This document shows positions 1 to 6,453 of a stretch of DNA of 7,442 nt, one piece after another. The position numbers were made by a program, and so were the translations under genes. The notes under the pieces are model-generated. The model was not told the DNA's origin, searched no databases, and saw only the letters and a list, made by a program, of their open reading frames with translations. This DNA comes from an uncultured Devosia sp. (GTDB taxonomy: Bacteria > Pseudomonadota > Alphaproteobacteria > Rhizobiales > Devosiaceae), in NCBI GenBank assembly GCA_946481445.1, contig CAMLOA010000080.1:1-7442 (forward strand). The letters run 5' to 3'. How positions within the stretch are numbered: position 1 is the stretch's first letter; every line of letters begins with the position of its first letter.

Positions 1-782
1 CGGGCCGTGACGCGGTTGCCGAGCGCCTTCCCGGCATCATAGAGCGCCACAGGTTCGATTTCGTCGTGGTCAACGGCGAGAATGCCAGCCATGGGCGCGG
101 GCTGACCGAGCCGCATTTCCACGGGCTGCGCGAGGCGGGGGCCGACATCGTCACCCTGGGAGACCATGCCTTCGACCAGCGCGATACCCTCAGCTATATC
201 GAACGCGAGACGACGCTGATCCGGCCCCTCAACATGCCCGAGGGCACGCCGGGGCGTGGCGCCATGTTCATCGAGGGCCGCAACGGTCACCGCGTCCTGG
301 TCATCAATGCCCTGGGCCGGGTGTTCATGGGTCCGGCGGATGATCCATTCCGCGCCGTCGAGGCTGCGGTTGCAGCTTGCCCGCTGGGCGAGCAGGCGGA
401 TGCCATCATCGTGGATTTCCACACCGAGGCGACTTCCGAAATCCAGGGAATGGGCTATTTCCTCGATGGCCGTGTCTCGCTGGTGGTGGGCACCCACACC
501 CATATTCCCACGTCCGACCTGCGCATCCTCAAGGGCGGCACGGCCCTGATGGCCGATGCGGGCATGTGCGGCGATTTCGATTCCATCATCGGGGTCGATC
601 CCGAGGAACCGCTCAACCGGTTCCTCTTCGGCATTGCCAATGGCCGCTTCACGCCTGCCGAGGGTGAGGCGACGCTGTGCGGCGTGGCGGTGGAGACCGA
701 TCCGCGAACCGGCCTGGCCACCAGCGTCCAGCCGGTCCGCATCGGTGGCGTCCTGGCCCAGGCCGAACCCCGGTTCGACTGA
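1..782 (+). CDS. YmdB-family metallophosphoesterase, 5'-truncated by window edge
   Basis: The frame is open from base 3, with 259 residues visible. It begins [16 protein letters not shown], which matches the family just after its N-terminal GD-x-VG-x-x-G stretch, so roughly 15 residues including the first metal-binding Asp are missing. The family (TIGR00282; B. subtilis YmdB, Deinococcus DR1281) consists of dinuclear-metal phosphodiesterases, some acting on 2',3'-cyclic nucleotides; the substrate here is unknown. Visible metal-site motifs are NGEN (codons at 72-83), GDHAFD (159-176), the His of [10 protein letters not shown] (420-422) and GTHTH (489-503). The usual second-position Asn of the GNH motif is Asp here. 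The visible length and the C-terminal pattern [15 protein letters not shown] agree with a full-length protein of about 270 residues. It is followed by a weak terminator-like hairpin and then yebC in the same direction. The family assignment is secure; the physiological role is not. Confidence 0.9.
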   Translation, partial: GRDAVAERLPGIIERHRFDFVVVNGENASHGRGLTEPHFHGLREAGADIVTLGDHAFDQRDTLSYIERETTLIRPLNMPEGTPGRGAMFIEGRNGHRVLVINALGRVFMGPADDPFRAVEAAVAACPLGEQADAIIVDFHTEATSEIQGMGYFLDGRVSLVVGTHTHIPTSDLRILKGGTALMADAGMCGDFDSIIGVDPEEPLNRFLFGIANGRFTPAEGEATLCGVAVETDPRTGLATSVQPVRIGGVLAQAEPRFD

Positions 783-789
783 GCCCCTC

Positions 790-814
790 CCGCGTCCGGG
801 CGGACTTTTCTTTT
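790..814 (+). terminator. weak candidate intrinsic terminator after the YmdB-family gene
   Basis: Just after the TGA stop, short alternative stems can form: CCGC (790-793) with GCGG (800-803), or GTCC (794-797) with GGAC (802-805). The second is followed at once by the T-rich run TTTTCTTTT (806-814). The stems are only 4 bp, so this is suggestive and may give partial termination at most. Confidence 0.3.
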
Positions 815-828
815 GCCCACTGCCCCCC

Positions 829-834
829 TATAAG
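829..834 (+). promoter_or_regulatory. candidate -10 element for yebC
   Basis: TATAAG (829-834) sits 39 bases before the yebC ATG and matches five of six positions of a sigma-70-type -10 box, in an otherwise GC-rich stretch. No clear -35 lies 16-18 bases upstream, only the T-rich 805-814 run. Alphaproteobacterial promoters often have poor -35 boxes, so this remains a possibility rather than a call. Confidence 0.3.
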
Positions 835-873
835 CGGCGCCAACTCAGTTTTCGACGCTTCCGAGGTTACCGA

Positions 874-1620
874 ATGGCCGGGCATTCCCACGCCAAGAAC
901 ATCATGCACCGCAAGGGCAAGTCCGACGCGGCGCGCTCCAAGGTCTTTTCCAAGCTGGCGCGTGAAATCACCGTCGCCGCCAAGATGGGCATGCCAGATC
1001 CGGCCTTCAACGCCCGCCTGCGCCTGGCCGTGACCAATGCGCGCGCCCAGTCCATGCCCAAGGACAATATCGATCGCGCCATCAAGAAGGCCATCGGGTC
1101 GGACGGCGAGAACTATGACGAAATCCGCTACGAGGGCTATGGCCCCGGCGGCGTCGCCATCATCGTCGAGACGCTCACCGACAATCGCAACCGCACCGCG
1201 TCCAATGTGCGCTCCTACTTCTCCAAGAATGGCGGCGCCATGGGTGAAACCGGTTCGGTCGGCTTCATGTTCGACCGTGTCGGGGAGATCACCTACCCGG
1301 CCGGCGCCGGTTCGGAGGACAAGGTGATGGAGGCCGCCATCGAGGCGGGTGCCGACGACGTCGAGAGCGACGAGGAAGGCCACTACATCTATACCAGCTT
1401 CGAGACCATGGCCGAGGTTTCGGCGGCGCTCGAGAAAGTGCTGGGCGAAGCTGAATCGGTCAAGGCGATCTGGAAGCCGCAGACCAATACGGCCATCGAC
1501 GCTGAAAAGGGCGCGACCCTGATGAAGCTGATCAGCACGCTCGAGGAAGACGATGACGTGCAGAACGTCTATTCGAACTTCGAGATGAGCGACGAGGACA
1601 TGGCCAAGCTCGAAGGCTGA
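874..1620 (+). CDS. yebC: YebC/PmpR-family protein (TACO1 homologue)
   Basis: A full-length 248-residue protein, the family's usual size. It begins with the signature [20 protein letters not shown], followed by [16 protein letters not shown] (21-36). Further conserved blocks are [14 protein letters not shown] (60-73), YEGYGPGG (86-93), [12 protein letters not shown] (102-113), GSVGFMFDR (127-135) and the acidic C-terminal [15 protein letters not shown] (223-237). The family was long annotated as transcriptional regulators. More recent work on bacterial YebC proteins and mitochondrial TACO1 supports a ribosome-associated role that relieves stalling at proline-rich motifs. Which role applies here cannot be read from sequence. 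The ATG at 874 is chosen because the family N-terminus starts exactly there and GAGG (863-866) lies 7 bases upstream. The frame is open further upstream, but that part is not family-like. In many proteobacteria yebC directly precedes ruvC; here two opposing GGDEF genes separate them. Confidence 0.97.
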   Translation: MAGHSHAKNIMHRKGKSDAARSKVFSKLAREITVAAKMGMPDPAFNARLRLAVTNARAQSMPKDNIDRAIKKAIGSDGENYDEIRYEGYGPGGVAIIVETLTDNRNRTASNVRSYFSKNGGAMGETGSVGFMFDRVGEITYPAGAGSEDKVMEAAIEAGADDVESDEEGHYIYTSFETMAEVSAALEKVLGEAESVKAIWKPQTNTAIDAEKGATLMKLISTLEEDDDVQNVYSNFEMSDEDMAKLEG

Positions 1621-1642
1621 GGCCAGCTCCAGGACGTCAATG

Positions 1643-1668
1643 GGGGCGGTGCCGGCGGGTGCCGCCCC
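1643..1668. terminator. hairpin between convergent yebC and GGDEF gene, probable terminator
   Basis: GGGGCGG (1643-1649) pairs with CCGCCCC (1662-1668). The stem can continue inward through two G-U wobbles and two C-G pairs to a 4-base loop, giving about 11 bp. It lies 22 bases past the yebC stop and 4 bases past the end of the minus-strand GGDEF stop codon, so it could stop transcription from both sides. Neither strand has a good T-run (plus strand only TTGTTC), so termination efficiency is uncertain. Confidence 0.5.
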
Positions 1669-1672
1669 TTGT

Positions 1673-2452
1673 TCATGCGCTGGCGCGCATGTCGACGAAC
1701 GGGTGGTCGTCGACATGCACGATGGTCACCCTGTTGCGCCCGGTCTGCTTGGCGCCATAGAGGCGCTGGTCGGCAATGCGGAACAGGTCGGAGAACGCGG
1801 CCTGGCCGGTGAAGACCACGCCCCCGACACTGACCGACAGGCTGCGCTGACGGCCATCGGGCGCAAAGACAGCCAGGTTCACCGAACGGCGGATGCGCTC
1901 GGCAACGGCATGGGCGGACTGCTGGTCGGCCCCCGGCAGGAAGACGCCGAACTCTTCCCCGCCCATGCGGCCCACCAGGTCCCCCGCCCGCAGCACGGCA
2001 CGAATCGAGCGCGCGATGATGGTCAGCGCCTCATCGCCGGCATCGTGGCCGAACAGGTCGTTGATTGCCTTGAAGTTATCCGCGTCGATCATGAGCAGGG
2101 CACCGCCGGGATTGCGATCGCCCTGGCTGACCACGCTGGTGACCTTGCCGGTAAAGGCGCCCCGGTTGAGGCAGGCGGTCAGGCTGTCGGTGCGCGCCAC
2201 CAGGCCGAGGCGGACATTGGTAATGGCCAGCCCGCGCAGGCGCATGCTGAGATAGAAGAAGAGCGGCGCCCCCAGCAGGATCGGCAGCACGGTCGCGCTC
2301 ACGAGCGAGCGGCGCAGTGCCTCCGGTCCCAGGCCGTCGAACACCAGGGCGTTGAACGTCACGGAAATGAGCACGCAGGCCAATGTGCCGAACAGCGTCC
2401 ATCGTCCCACGCTGGACCAACTCTGCAGGGCCGTCAAAGTCTTGGATGTCAT
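1673..2452 (-). CDS. membrane-anchored diguanylate cyclase (GGDEF), downstream copy
   Basis: 259 residues, predicted to make cyclic di-GMP from two GTP at the inner membrane. Two hydrophobic segments (about 18-38 and 49-70) precede a GGDEF domain (about 85-242). The domain shows DSLTACLNRGAF (89-100), the metal-site stretch MIDADNFKAIND (121-132), FGHDAGDEAL (134-143) and the active-site GGEEF (164-168). RAGD (155-158) has the spacing of the RxxD product-inhibition site of PleD. There is no EAL domain or recognised sensory domain. The ATG at 2452 is preferred because GAGAGA (2465-2460 on the minus strand) lies 7 bases ahead; a TTG 12 codons upstream (2488) is the alternative. It lies 72 bases downstream of a close paralogue in the same direction and is probably cotranscribed with it. 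Its tail after GRNRV is 17 residues, against 6 in the paralogue, and is encoded by the palindrome cluster. Confidence 0.93.
   Translation of the reverse strand: MTSKTLTALQSWSSVGRWTLFGTLACVLISVTFNALVFDGLGPEALRRSLVSATVLPILLGAPLFFYLSMRLRGLAITNVRLGLVARTDSLTACLNRGAFTGKVTSVVSQGDRNPGGALLMIDADNFKAINDLFGHDAGDEALTIIARSIRAVLRAGDLVGRMGGEEFGVFLPGADQQSAHAVAERIRRSVNLAVFAPDGRQRSLSVSVGGVVFTGQAAFSDLFRIADQRLYGAKQTGRNRVTIVHVDDHPFVDMRASA
1674..1691. repeat. perfect inverted repeat, 7-bp arms, 4-base loop
   Basis: CATGCGC (1674-1680), loop TGGC, then GCGCATG (1685-1691). It lies in the last codons and stop of the minus-strand GGDEF gene and shares GCATG (1687-1691) with the next inverted repeat, so the two hairpins exclude each other. 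Confidence 0.8.
1687..1718. repeat. perfect inverted repeat, 12-bp arms, 8-base loop
   Basis: GCATGTCGACGA (1687-1698) is the exact reverse complement of TCGTCGACATGC (1707-1718), separated by the 8-base loop 1699-1706. It is wholly inside the C-terminal tail coding sequence of the GGDEF gene and encodes a VDD / VDM mirror. It is the longest perfect inverted repeat I noticed in the window. Function unknown; it could be a transcript-end structure or a REP-like element. Confidence 0.85.
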
Positions 2453-2524
2453 GGACGTTTCTCTCGGCTGAAAATGGTCGGTCGGCAATGGCAGGCGGGG
2501 GTAGGCTGGTCGGCGGCTCCGTGG

Positions 2525-3283
2525 TCAGGCGGCCTGCATCAGGGCCACCCGGTCACGGCCTTGCTGCTTGGCTTCGTAGAGGCGTTGGTCGGCGAGGCGA
2601 TAGAGATCGCCAAAGGCCGTGAGAGTGGTGAATGCGGCGCCCCCCACGCTCACCGACAGCGTATGGTTCTGGCCGTTGGGCATGAACGGGATGGCGGAGA
2701 CGGCGCGCCGGATCCGCTCGGCCACATGGTCGGCGGCGACCAGGTCGGCACCCGCAATGAAGATGCCGAACTCTTCGCCGCCCAGGCGCCCGACCAGGTC
2801 CGTGGCGCGCACCGACCGGCGGATGGCATCGGCGATCAGCCGCAGCGCTTCGTCCCCACACTGGTGCCCGAAGCGATCGTTCACGGCCTTGAAGTCGTCG
2901 GCATCCACCACCAGGAAGGCGCCCGCTTCGCTGCTCCTGCCGGCCGCGCGGCGGTCCAGCTGGCTGCTGACGGCGCTGGCAAAGGCGCCGCGGTTGAGGC
3001 AGGTGGTCAGCCAGTCCGTGGTCGCCATATGTCGCAGCTGCTCGTTGGCATGGCGCAATTGCTCGTGCCTGAGCATCAGGAACAGGGTCATCGGACCGCC
3101 GAGCGCCAGGGGCATGATGATGGATATCGCAAGGCCGGGCACGTTGATGCCGGCCGAGAAGATTTCCATGAAGAGATTGGTGCAGATGACCGAAATGGCC
3201 ACGGAGATGGCGGTGAGTAGTCCCGTTACGCGGTAGATTCGAAGCCAAGCGCGCTTCGGCAGATCCTTTCGGAGTCCGGTCAT
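2525..3283 (-). CDS. membrane-anchored diguanylate cyclase (GGDEF), upstream copy
   Basis: 252 residues with the same architecture as its neighbour. Two hydrophobic segments (about 18-40 and 48-71) are followed by a short polar linker rich in HEQLRH-type repeats (73-85, possibly a short signalling helix). The GGDEF domain (about 86-246) has DWLTTCLNRGAF (90-101), FLVVDADDFKAVND (123-136), FGHQCGDEAL (138-147), an RxxD inhibitory site RATD (159-162) and GGEEF (168-172), so it is predicted to be catalytically active and feedback-inhibited. The ATG at 3283 is chosen over two TTG codons just upstream because AGGGG lies 7 bases ahead of it. It is the first gene of the minus-strand pair and is divergent from ruvC. 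It and the downstream copy share long identical or near-identical blocks, indicating tandem duplication. What signal the membrane part senses is unknown. Confidence 0.93.
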   Translation of the reverse strand: MTGLRKDLPKRAWLRIYRVTGLLTAISVAISVICTNLFMEIFSAGINVPGLAISIIMPLALGGPMTLFLMLRHEQLRHANEQLRHMATTDWLTTCLNRGAFASAVSSQLDRRAAGRSSEAGAFLVVDADDFKAVNDRFGHQCGDEALRLIADAIRRSVRATDLVGRLGGEEFGIFIAGADLVAADHVAERIRRAVSAIPFMPNGQNHTLSVSVGGAAFTTLTAFGDLYRLADQRLYEAKQQGRDRVALMQAA

Positions 3284-3287
3284 CAAC

Positions 3288-3324
3288 AAGCCCCTGCATT
3301 CCCGTGCGGGACACTAGGGGGCTT
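3288..3324 (-). promoter_or_regulatory. 5' leader hairpin covering the GGDEF Shine-Dalgarno
   Basis: On the minus-strand transcript AAGCCCC (3324-3318) is fully complementary to GGGGCTT (3294-3288). The loop between them holds a smaller TCCC/GGGA hairpin. The downstream arm contains most of the AGGGG Shine-Dalgarno that serves the ATG at 3283. The structure would hide the ribosome binding site if it folds in the cell. This is seen as complementarity only; regulation is inferred, and the transcription start is unknown. Confidence 0.4.
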
Positions 3325-3448
3325 TGGCTGAAGATGGTGTTTGCGGGGTAGATACAATTTTATCGATCGGGCGGTTTTCCACTGGCGCTGTTGCCTTTTT
3401 GTTCACTTAGAGCTTGGTAGCGTGGGCGGACGGGCATAAGGATGGCTC

Positions 3449-3955
3449 ATGCAAACGGCGACGCGAATCATCGGCATCGATCCCGGCCTGCGGCGCTGCG
3501 GCTGGGGGATCATCGAAACCTTGGGCAACCGGCTGACCTTCGTGGCCGCGGGCACCATCAAGCCGCCGATCGAGGGAAGCCTCGCCGCGCGGCTGGCCGT
3601 GCTGTTCGCCGAACTGGGCATGGTCCTCAACCAGTATTCTCCGCAGGAGGCGGCCGTGGAGGAGACCTTCGTCAATGCCGGGGCCCGGTCGGCACTGATC
3701 CTGGGCCAGGCGCGCGGCGTCGTGCTGCTCGCGCCGGCGGCGCGTGGCCTGCCGGTAGCCGAATATGCCGCCAACCTGGTCAAGAAATCGGTCGTGGGGA
3801 CCGGCCATGCCGAAAAGGGGCAGGTCGCGCTGATGGTCAAGACGCTGATGCCGGCGGCCGATGTAAAGGGTGCCGATGCGGCCGACGCGCTGGCTATCGC
3901 CATCTGCCATGCGCATCACCGCGTGGGCCTGGCGCAGGCGAGGACATTTGCATGA
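3449..3955 (+). CDS. ruvC: Holliday junction resolvase RuvC
   Basis: 168 residues, close to the usual 165-175. RuvC is the endonuclease that makes paired symmetric nicks in four-way DNA junctions during recombinational repair, acting with the RuvAB motor. The four catalytic acidic residues can be placed: D11 in IIGIDPG, E71 in AAVEETF, and D143 and D146 in [14 protein letters not shown] (E. coli D7, E66, D138, D141). The conserved [15 protein letters not shown] block (76-90) and [23 protein letters not shown] (104-126 region) are intact. The ATG at 3449 has AAGGA (3438-3442) 6 bases upstream, and an N-terminus starting just before the first beta strand is typical. It opens the ruvC-ruvA run and overlaps ruvA by four bases. 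I found no convincing promoter or full alphaproteobacterial LexA box in the 165 bases upstream. Confidence 0.98.
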   Translation: MQTATRIIGIDPGLRRCGWGIIETLGNRLTFVAAGTIKPPIEGSLAARLAVLFAELGMVLNQYSPQEAAVEETFVNAGARSALILGQARGVVLLAPAARGLPVAEYAANLVKKSVVGTGHAEKGQVALMVKTLMPAADVKGADAADALAIAICHAHHRVGLAQARTFA

Positions 3956-4569
3956 TCGGCAAGCTCAAGGGGCTGGTGGACAGTCTGGGGGAGGATACGG
4001 CCCTGATCGACTGCGGCGGCGTCTGCTATGAAGTGCACGCATCGAGCCGGACATTGCAGGCCCTGCCGCGGGTCGGCGAGTCGGCCGTGGTCTTCATCGA
4101 GACCATCGTGCGCGAGGATATGATCCGCCTCTATGGTTTTGCCAGCGAGGCGGAAAAGGGCTGGTTCAACCTGCTGATGACCGTGCAGGGCGTGGGGGCC
4201 CGGGTGGCGCTGTCCATCCTCTCCGCGCTGTCGCCGTCGGAGCTTTCCAGCGCCATTGCGCTGCAGGACAAGGCCATGGTCGGCCGCGCCAACGGCGTCG
4301 GCCCCAAGCTGGCGGTGCGCCTGGTTACCGAACTCAAGGGCAAGGTTCCCACCGGCCCGGGCATCGATGCCGGAACGCTGGGCCTGCAGGCGGCGCTGGG
4401 CGAGGGCAGGGCGTCGGGCAATGTGGCCGATGCCGTCTCGGCCCTCACCAATCTGGGCTATTCGGGCGCCCAGGCCTCGGCGGCCCTGGGCCGCGTGGTG
4501 GCGCGGGAAGGCGAGGGCACGGCGACCGAAAAGCTGATCCGGCTTGGGTTGCGGGAACTGAGCAGCTAG
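3952..4569 (+). CDS. ruvA: Holliday junction branch migration protein RuvA
   Basis: 205 residues, the normal size. RuvA tetramers bind the open four-way junction and load RuvB rings. The N-terminal OB-fold domain (1-62) ends with [11 protein letters not shown], which keeps the two acidic pin residues at E55 and D56 that separate strands at the crossover. Domain II has two helix-hairpin-helix motifs, [13 protein letters not shown] (78-90) and [13 protein letters not shown] (113-125). A Gly/Ala-rich flexible linker (about 135-155) leads to the C-terminal three-helix domain (about 157-205) that contacts RuvB, with the conserved [12 protein letters not shown] and [11 protein letters not shown]. 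The start is fixed by the ATGA overlap with the ruvC stop, implying translational coupling. The stop at 4569 is followed by a small secreted-protein gene rather than directly by ruvB. Confidence 0.98.
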   Translation: MIGKLKGLVDSLGEDTALIDCGGVCYEVHASSRTLQALPRVGESAVVFIETIVREDMIRLYGFASEAEKGWFNLLMTVQGVGARVALSILSALSPSELSSAIALQDKAMVGRANGVGPKLAVRLVTELKGKVPTGPGIDAGTLGLQAALGEGRASGNVADAVSALTNLGYSGAQASAALGRVVAREGEGTATEKLIRLGLRELSS

Positions 4570-4597
4570 GGTGCACCCGCACTGGAGGAGAAATGCA

Positions 4598-4906
4598 ATG
4601 CGGCCTGGCATGAAGATTTCGAGCGCGGTTGCCGTCTGCCTGGCGGCCCTCATGGTTCCGCACGTGGCCCATGCGGACCAGAACGAGGCCGTGGCGGTGA
4701 CAATCTGGTTCGTGGAAGCAGACGGCTCGACCAAGCCCTATTACTTCCACGATCTCAACAATCCGCTGCCGCGCTGGTCGTGCGAGGCGCGCCTCGACTA
4801 TCTGACCAAGCAGTTTTACCGGATGACGCGCTCCAATCCCGATCTCAAGGACAAGCAGGCGGTAAAGTCCGGCTGCGTCGCCGTCAGTGCCATCGGCCAG
4901 GACTGA
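4598..4906 (+). CDS. small predicted secreted protein of unknown function
   Basis: 102 residues; I do not recognise a family. The N-terminus is a good Sec signal peptide: a basic start MRPGMK, a hydrophobic core SSAVAVCLAALMV (8-20) and an AHA cleavage site before D27. The mature part is about 76 residues, aromatic and charged, with WFVEADGSTKPYYFHD (37-52), and carries two cysteines (C62, C93) that could form a disulfide in the periplasm. No transmembrane segment or lipobox is seen beyond the signal. The ATG at 4598 is chosen because a strong GGAGGAG (4584-4590) lies 7 bases upstream; a GTG at 4571 is possible but has no such site, and a later in-frame ATG at 4610 is also possible. It lies 28 bases after ruvA, and its stop is 3 bases before ruvB in the same reading frame. 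It is probably cotranscribed with the ruv genes, but a functional link is not evident. Confidence 0.8.
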   Translation: MRPGMKISSAVAVCLAALMVPHVAHADQNEAVAVTIWFVEADGSTKPYYFHDLNNPLPRWSCEARLDYLTKQFYRMTRSNPDLKDKQAVKSGCVAVSAIGQD

Positions 4907-4909
4907 TCG

Positions 4910-5947
4910 TTGACCTCTCTGACCTCAGCCGCCGCCGGCCGCGATGAACCCCTCGACGTCGCCTTGCGCCCGTCCGGCTTTGCCGATTTCGTTGGCCAGG
5001 CCGATGCCCGCGCCAATCTCGAAGTGTTCATCGAGGCCGCCAGGAAGCGCGGCGCGGCGCTGGACCATGTCCTGTTCGTGGGACCGCCGGGCCTGGGCAA
5101 GACCACGCTGGCGCAGATCATCGCCAAGGAACTGGGCGTAGGCTTCCGCGCCACCTCGGGCCCGGTCATCGCCAAGGCCGGCGACCTCGCCGCGCTGCTC
5201 ACCAACCTCGAAGAGCGCGACGTGCTCTTCATCGACGAGATCCACCGGCTCAATCCGGCGATCGAGGAAGTGCTCTATCCGGCGATGGAGGATTTCCAGC
5301 TCGATCTGATCATCGGCGAGGGGCCGGCGGCGCGCTCTGTGCGCATCGATCTGGCCAAGTTCACCCTTGTTGGCGCCACGACCCGGGCGGGCCTGCTCAC
5401 AACGCCCCTGCGCGATCGCTTCGGCATTCCGGTTCGCCTCAATTTCTACACCCCCCAGGAACTGGTGCAGATCGTCACCCGGGGGGCGCGCCTGCTCGGC
5501 ATGCCCATGGCGCCAGATGGGGCTATGGAGATTGCGCGCCGCTCGCGTGGCACGCCGCGCATTGCCGGGCGCCTCCTGCGCCGCGTGACCGATTTCGCGC
5601 TGGTCGACGGGGCGGGGCAGATCGACCGGGCGCTCGCGGACAAGGCGCTGTTGCGCCTCGACGTCGATTCGCGTGGCCTCGATCAGCTCGACCGGCGCTA
5701 TCTCACCACCATTGCCGATTTCTACAATGGCGGTCCGGTTGGCATCGAGACCATCGCCGCCGCCCTCAGCGAGCCGCGCGACGCCATCGAGGAGATCGTC
5801 GAGCCCTATCTCATCCAGCAGGGCTTCATCCAGCGCACCCCGCGTGGCCGCATGCTGACCGGCACGGCGTTCCAGCATCTGGGCAAGGTCGTCCCGCAAG
5901 GGTTTGTCGGCCTCCAGGCGAACCTGTTCGAGGAGGGCGAGGAATGA
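4910..5947 (+). CDS. ruvB: Holliday junction branch migration ATPase RuvB
   Basis: 345 residues, within the usual 330-350. RuvB is the AAA+ hexameric motor that drives branch migration on RuvA-bound junctions. Visible elements are [15 protein letters not shown] (16-30), Walker A GPPGLGKT (58-65), Walker B LFIDEIH (106-112), sensor I GATT (155-158), the arginine-finger region LRDRFG (167-172), and the sensor II block [14 protein letters not shown] (212-225). The C-terminal winged helix includes [17 protein letters not shown] (298-314). The start is TTG at 4910: AGGA (4899-4902) lies 7 bases upstream, no in-frame ATG occurs before the core domain, and the residues just after it already match the family. 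It begins 3 bases after the small secreted-protein stop, so translation may be coupled. Its stop overlaps the Nudix start as ATGA. Confidence 0.98.
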   Translation: MTSLTSAAAGRDEPLDVALRPSGFADFVGQADARANLEVFIEAARKRGAALDHVLFVGPPGLGKTTLAQIIAKELGVGFRATSGPVIAKAGDLAALLTNLEERDVLFIDEIHRLNPAIEEVLYPAMEDFQLDLIIGEGPAARSVRIDLAKFTLVGATTRAGLLTTPLRDRFGIPVRLNFYTPQELVQIVTRGARLLGMPMAPDGAMEIARRSRGTPRIAGRLLRRVTDFALVDGAGQIDRALADKALLRLDVDSRGLDQLDRRYLTTIADFYNGGPVGIETIAAALSEPRDAIEEIVEPYLIQQGFIQRTPRGRMLTGTAFQHLGKVVPQGFVGLQANLFEEGEE

Positions 5948-6453
5948 GCAGCGAACGTATCATCCTCAGCTTTCCGGGCGGTGGAACACGCTTCAACTTC
6001 CGCGTTGCCGGCGCGGCCATCCGCGACGGGCATGTGCTGGTCTGCCGCGAGGACGACGACGATTACTGCATGCTGCCGGGCGGCCGCGTCGAGATGGGGG
6101 AGGCCACCGATAGCGCGCTGCTGCGGGAAATGGCCGAGGAACTGGCCATGCCGGTGACCGCGGGCGCCCTGCTCTTCACCTATGAGAGCTTCTATGGCCG
6201 GGCCGGGGACCGCTATCACGAGCTGGGCTTCGTCTATGCCATTGACCTGCCGGATCACGTGCGGCCCGACGGGACGCAGCCATTCCTGGTGCGGGAGGAC
6301 GAAGGTCACCTGCTGCAGTTCTCCTGGCTGCCGCTCGCAGGATCGGCGCTGGCCGAGGCAAGCCTGCAGCCGCCCTGGCTGCCCGAGCGGCTGCGCGCGC
6401 TGACGCCGGGGCCGCAAAACGTCATCTTCCGCGCTGCCGAGCCCGCCCGATGA
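5944..6453 (+). CDS. Nudix hydrolase
   Basis: 169 residues with one Nudix fold. The Nudix box (consensus G-x5-E-x7-R-E-U-x-E-E-x-G-U) is G47, E53, R61-E62, E65-E66, with Ala at 68 where Gly is usual and Met at 69. The catalytic metal-binding glutamates are therefore present. [10 protein letters not shown] (44-53) is typical of nucleotide-type Nudix enzymes, which hydrolyse a nucleoside diphosphate linked to another group. The actual substrate cannot be read from sequence, and a house-cleaning or damaged-nucleotide role would be inference from the ruv context only. The start is set by a 4-base ATGA overlap with ruvB and by a purine-rich GAGGAGGGCGAGGA just upstream. It overlaps the next gene by ATGA as well. 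The N-terminal [21 protein letters not shown] and the C-terminal tail after about 155 are not family-defining. Confidence 0.9.
   Translation: MSSERIILSFPGGGTRFNFRVAGAAIRDGHVLVCREDDDDYCMLPGGRVEMGEATDSALLREMAEELAMPVTAGALLFTYESFYGRAGDRYHELGFVYAIDLPDHVRPDGTQPFLVREDEGHLLQFSWLPLAGSALAEASLQPPWLPERLRALTPGPQNVIFRAAEPAR

Noticed and set aside
556..873. Upstream in-frame extension of YebC
   Set aside because: The frame is open, but the family N-terminus begins exactly at the ATG at 874, which has its own ribosome binding site. The extension overlaps the YmdB-family gene in another frame.
649..1716. A 355-codon minus-strand open frame across yebC
   Set aside because: It is antisense to a clear yebC, has no family-like motifs, and its composition is that of a frame shadow.
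1640..3220. A 526-codon open frame on the plus strand running antisense to both GGDEF genes
   Set aside because: It is low-complexity (rich in Gly, Ala, His, Gln and Arg) with no recognisable domain, and it mirrors two clear GGDEF genes on the other strand. High GC content creates such long antisense frames.
3341..3366. AT-rich stretch with TACAAT in the ruvC/GGDEF divergent region as a promoter
   Set aside because: TACAAT (3353-3358) has no -35 at acceptable spacing, and the opposite strand (GATAAAATTGTATC) also lacks one. It may contain a promoter, but I cannot place it.
3401..3415. Possible alphaproteobacterial LexA box (GTTC-N7-GTTC) before ruvC
   Set aside because: Only the first half is present. 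The second position reads GCTT, with two mismatches in four, so SOS control cannot be claimed from this.
3916..4734. A 272-codon minus-strand frame over ruvA and the small secreted gene
   Set aside because: It is antisense to a well-supported ruvA and shows no domain; it is a GC-driven shadow.
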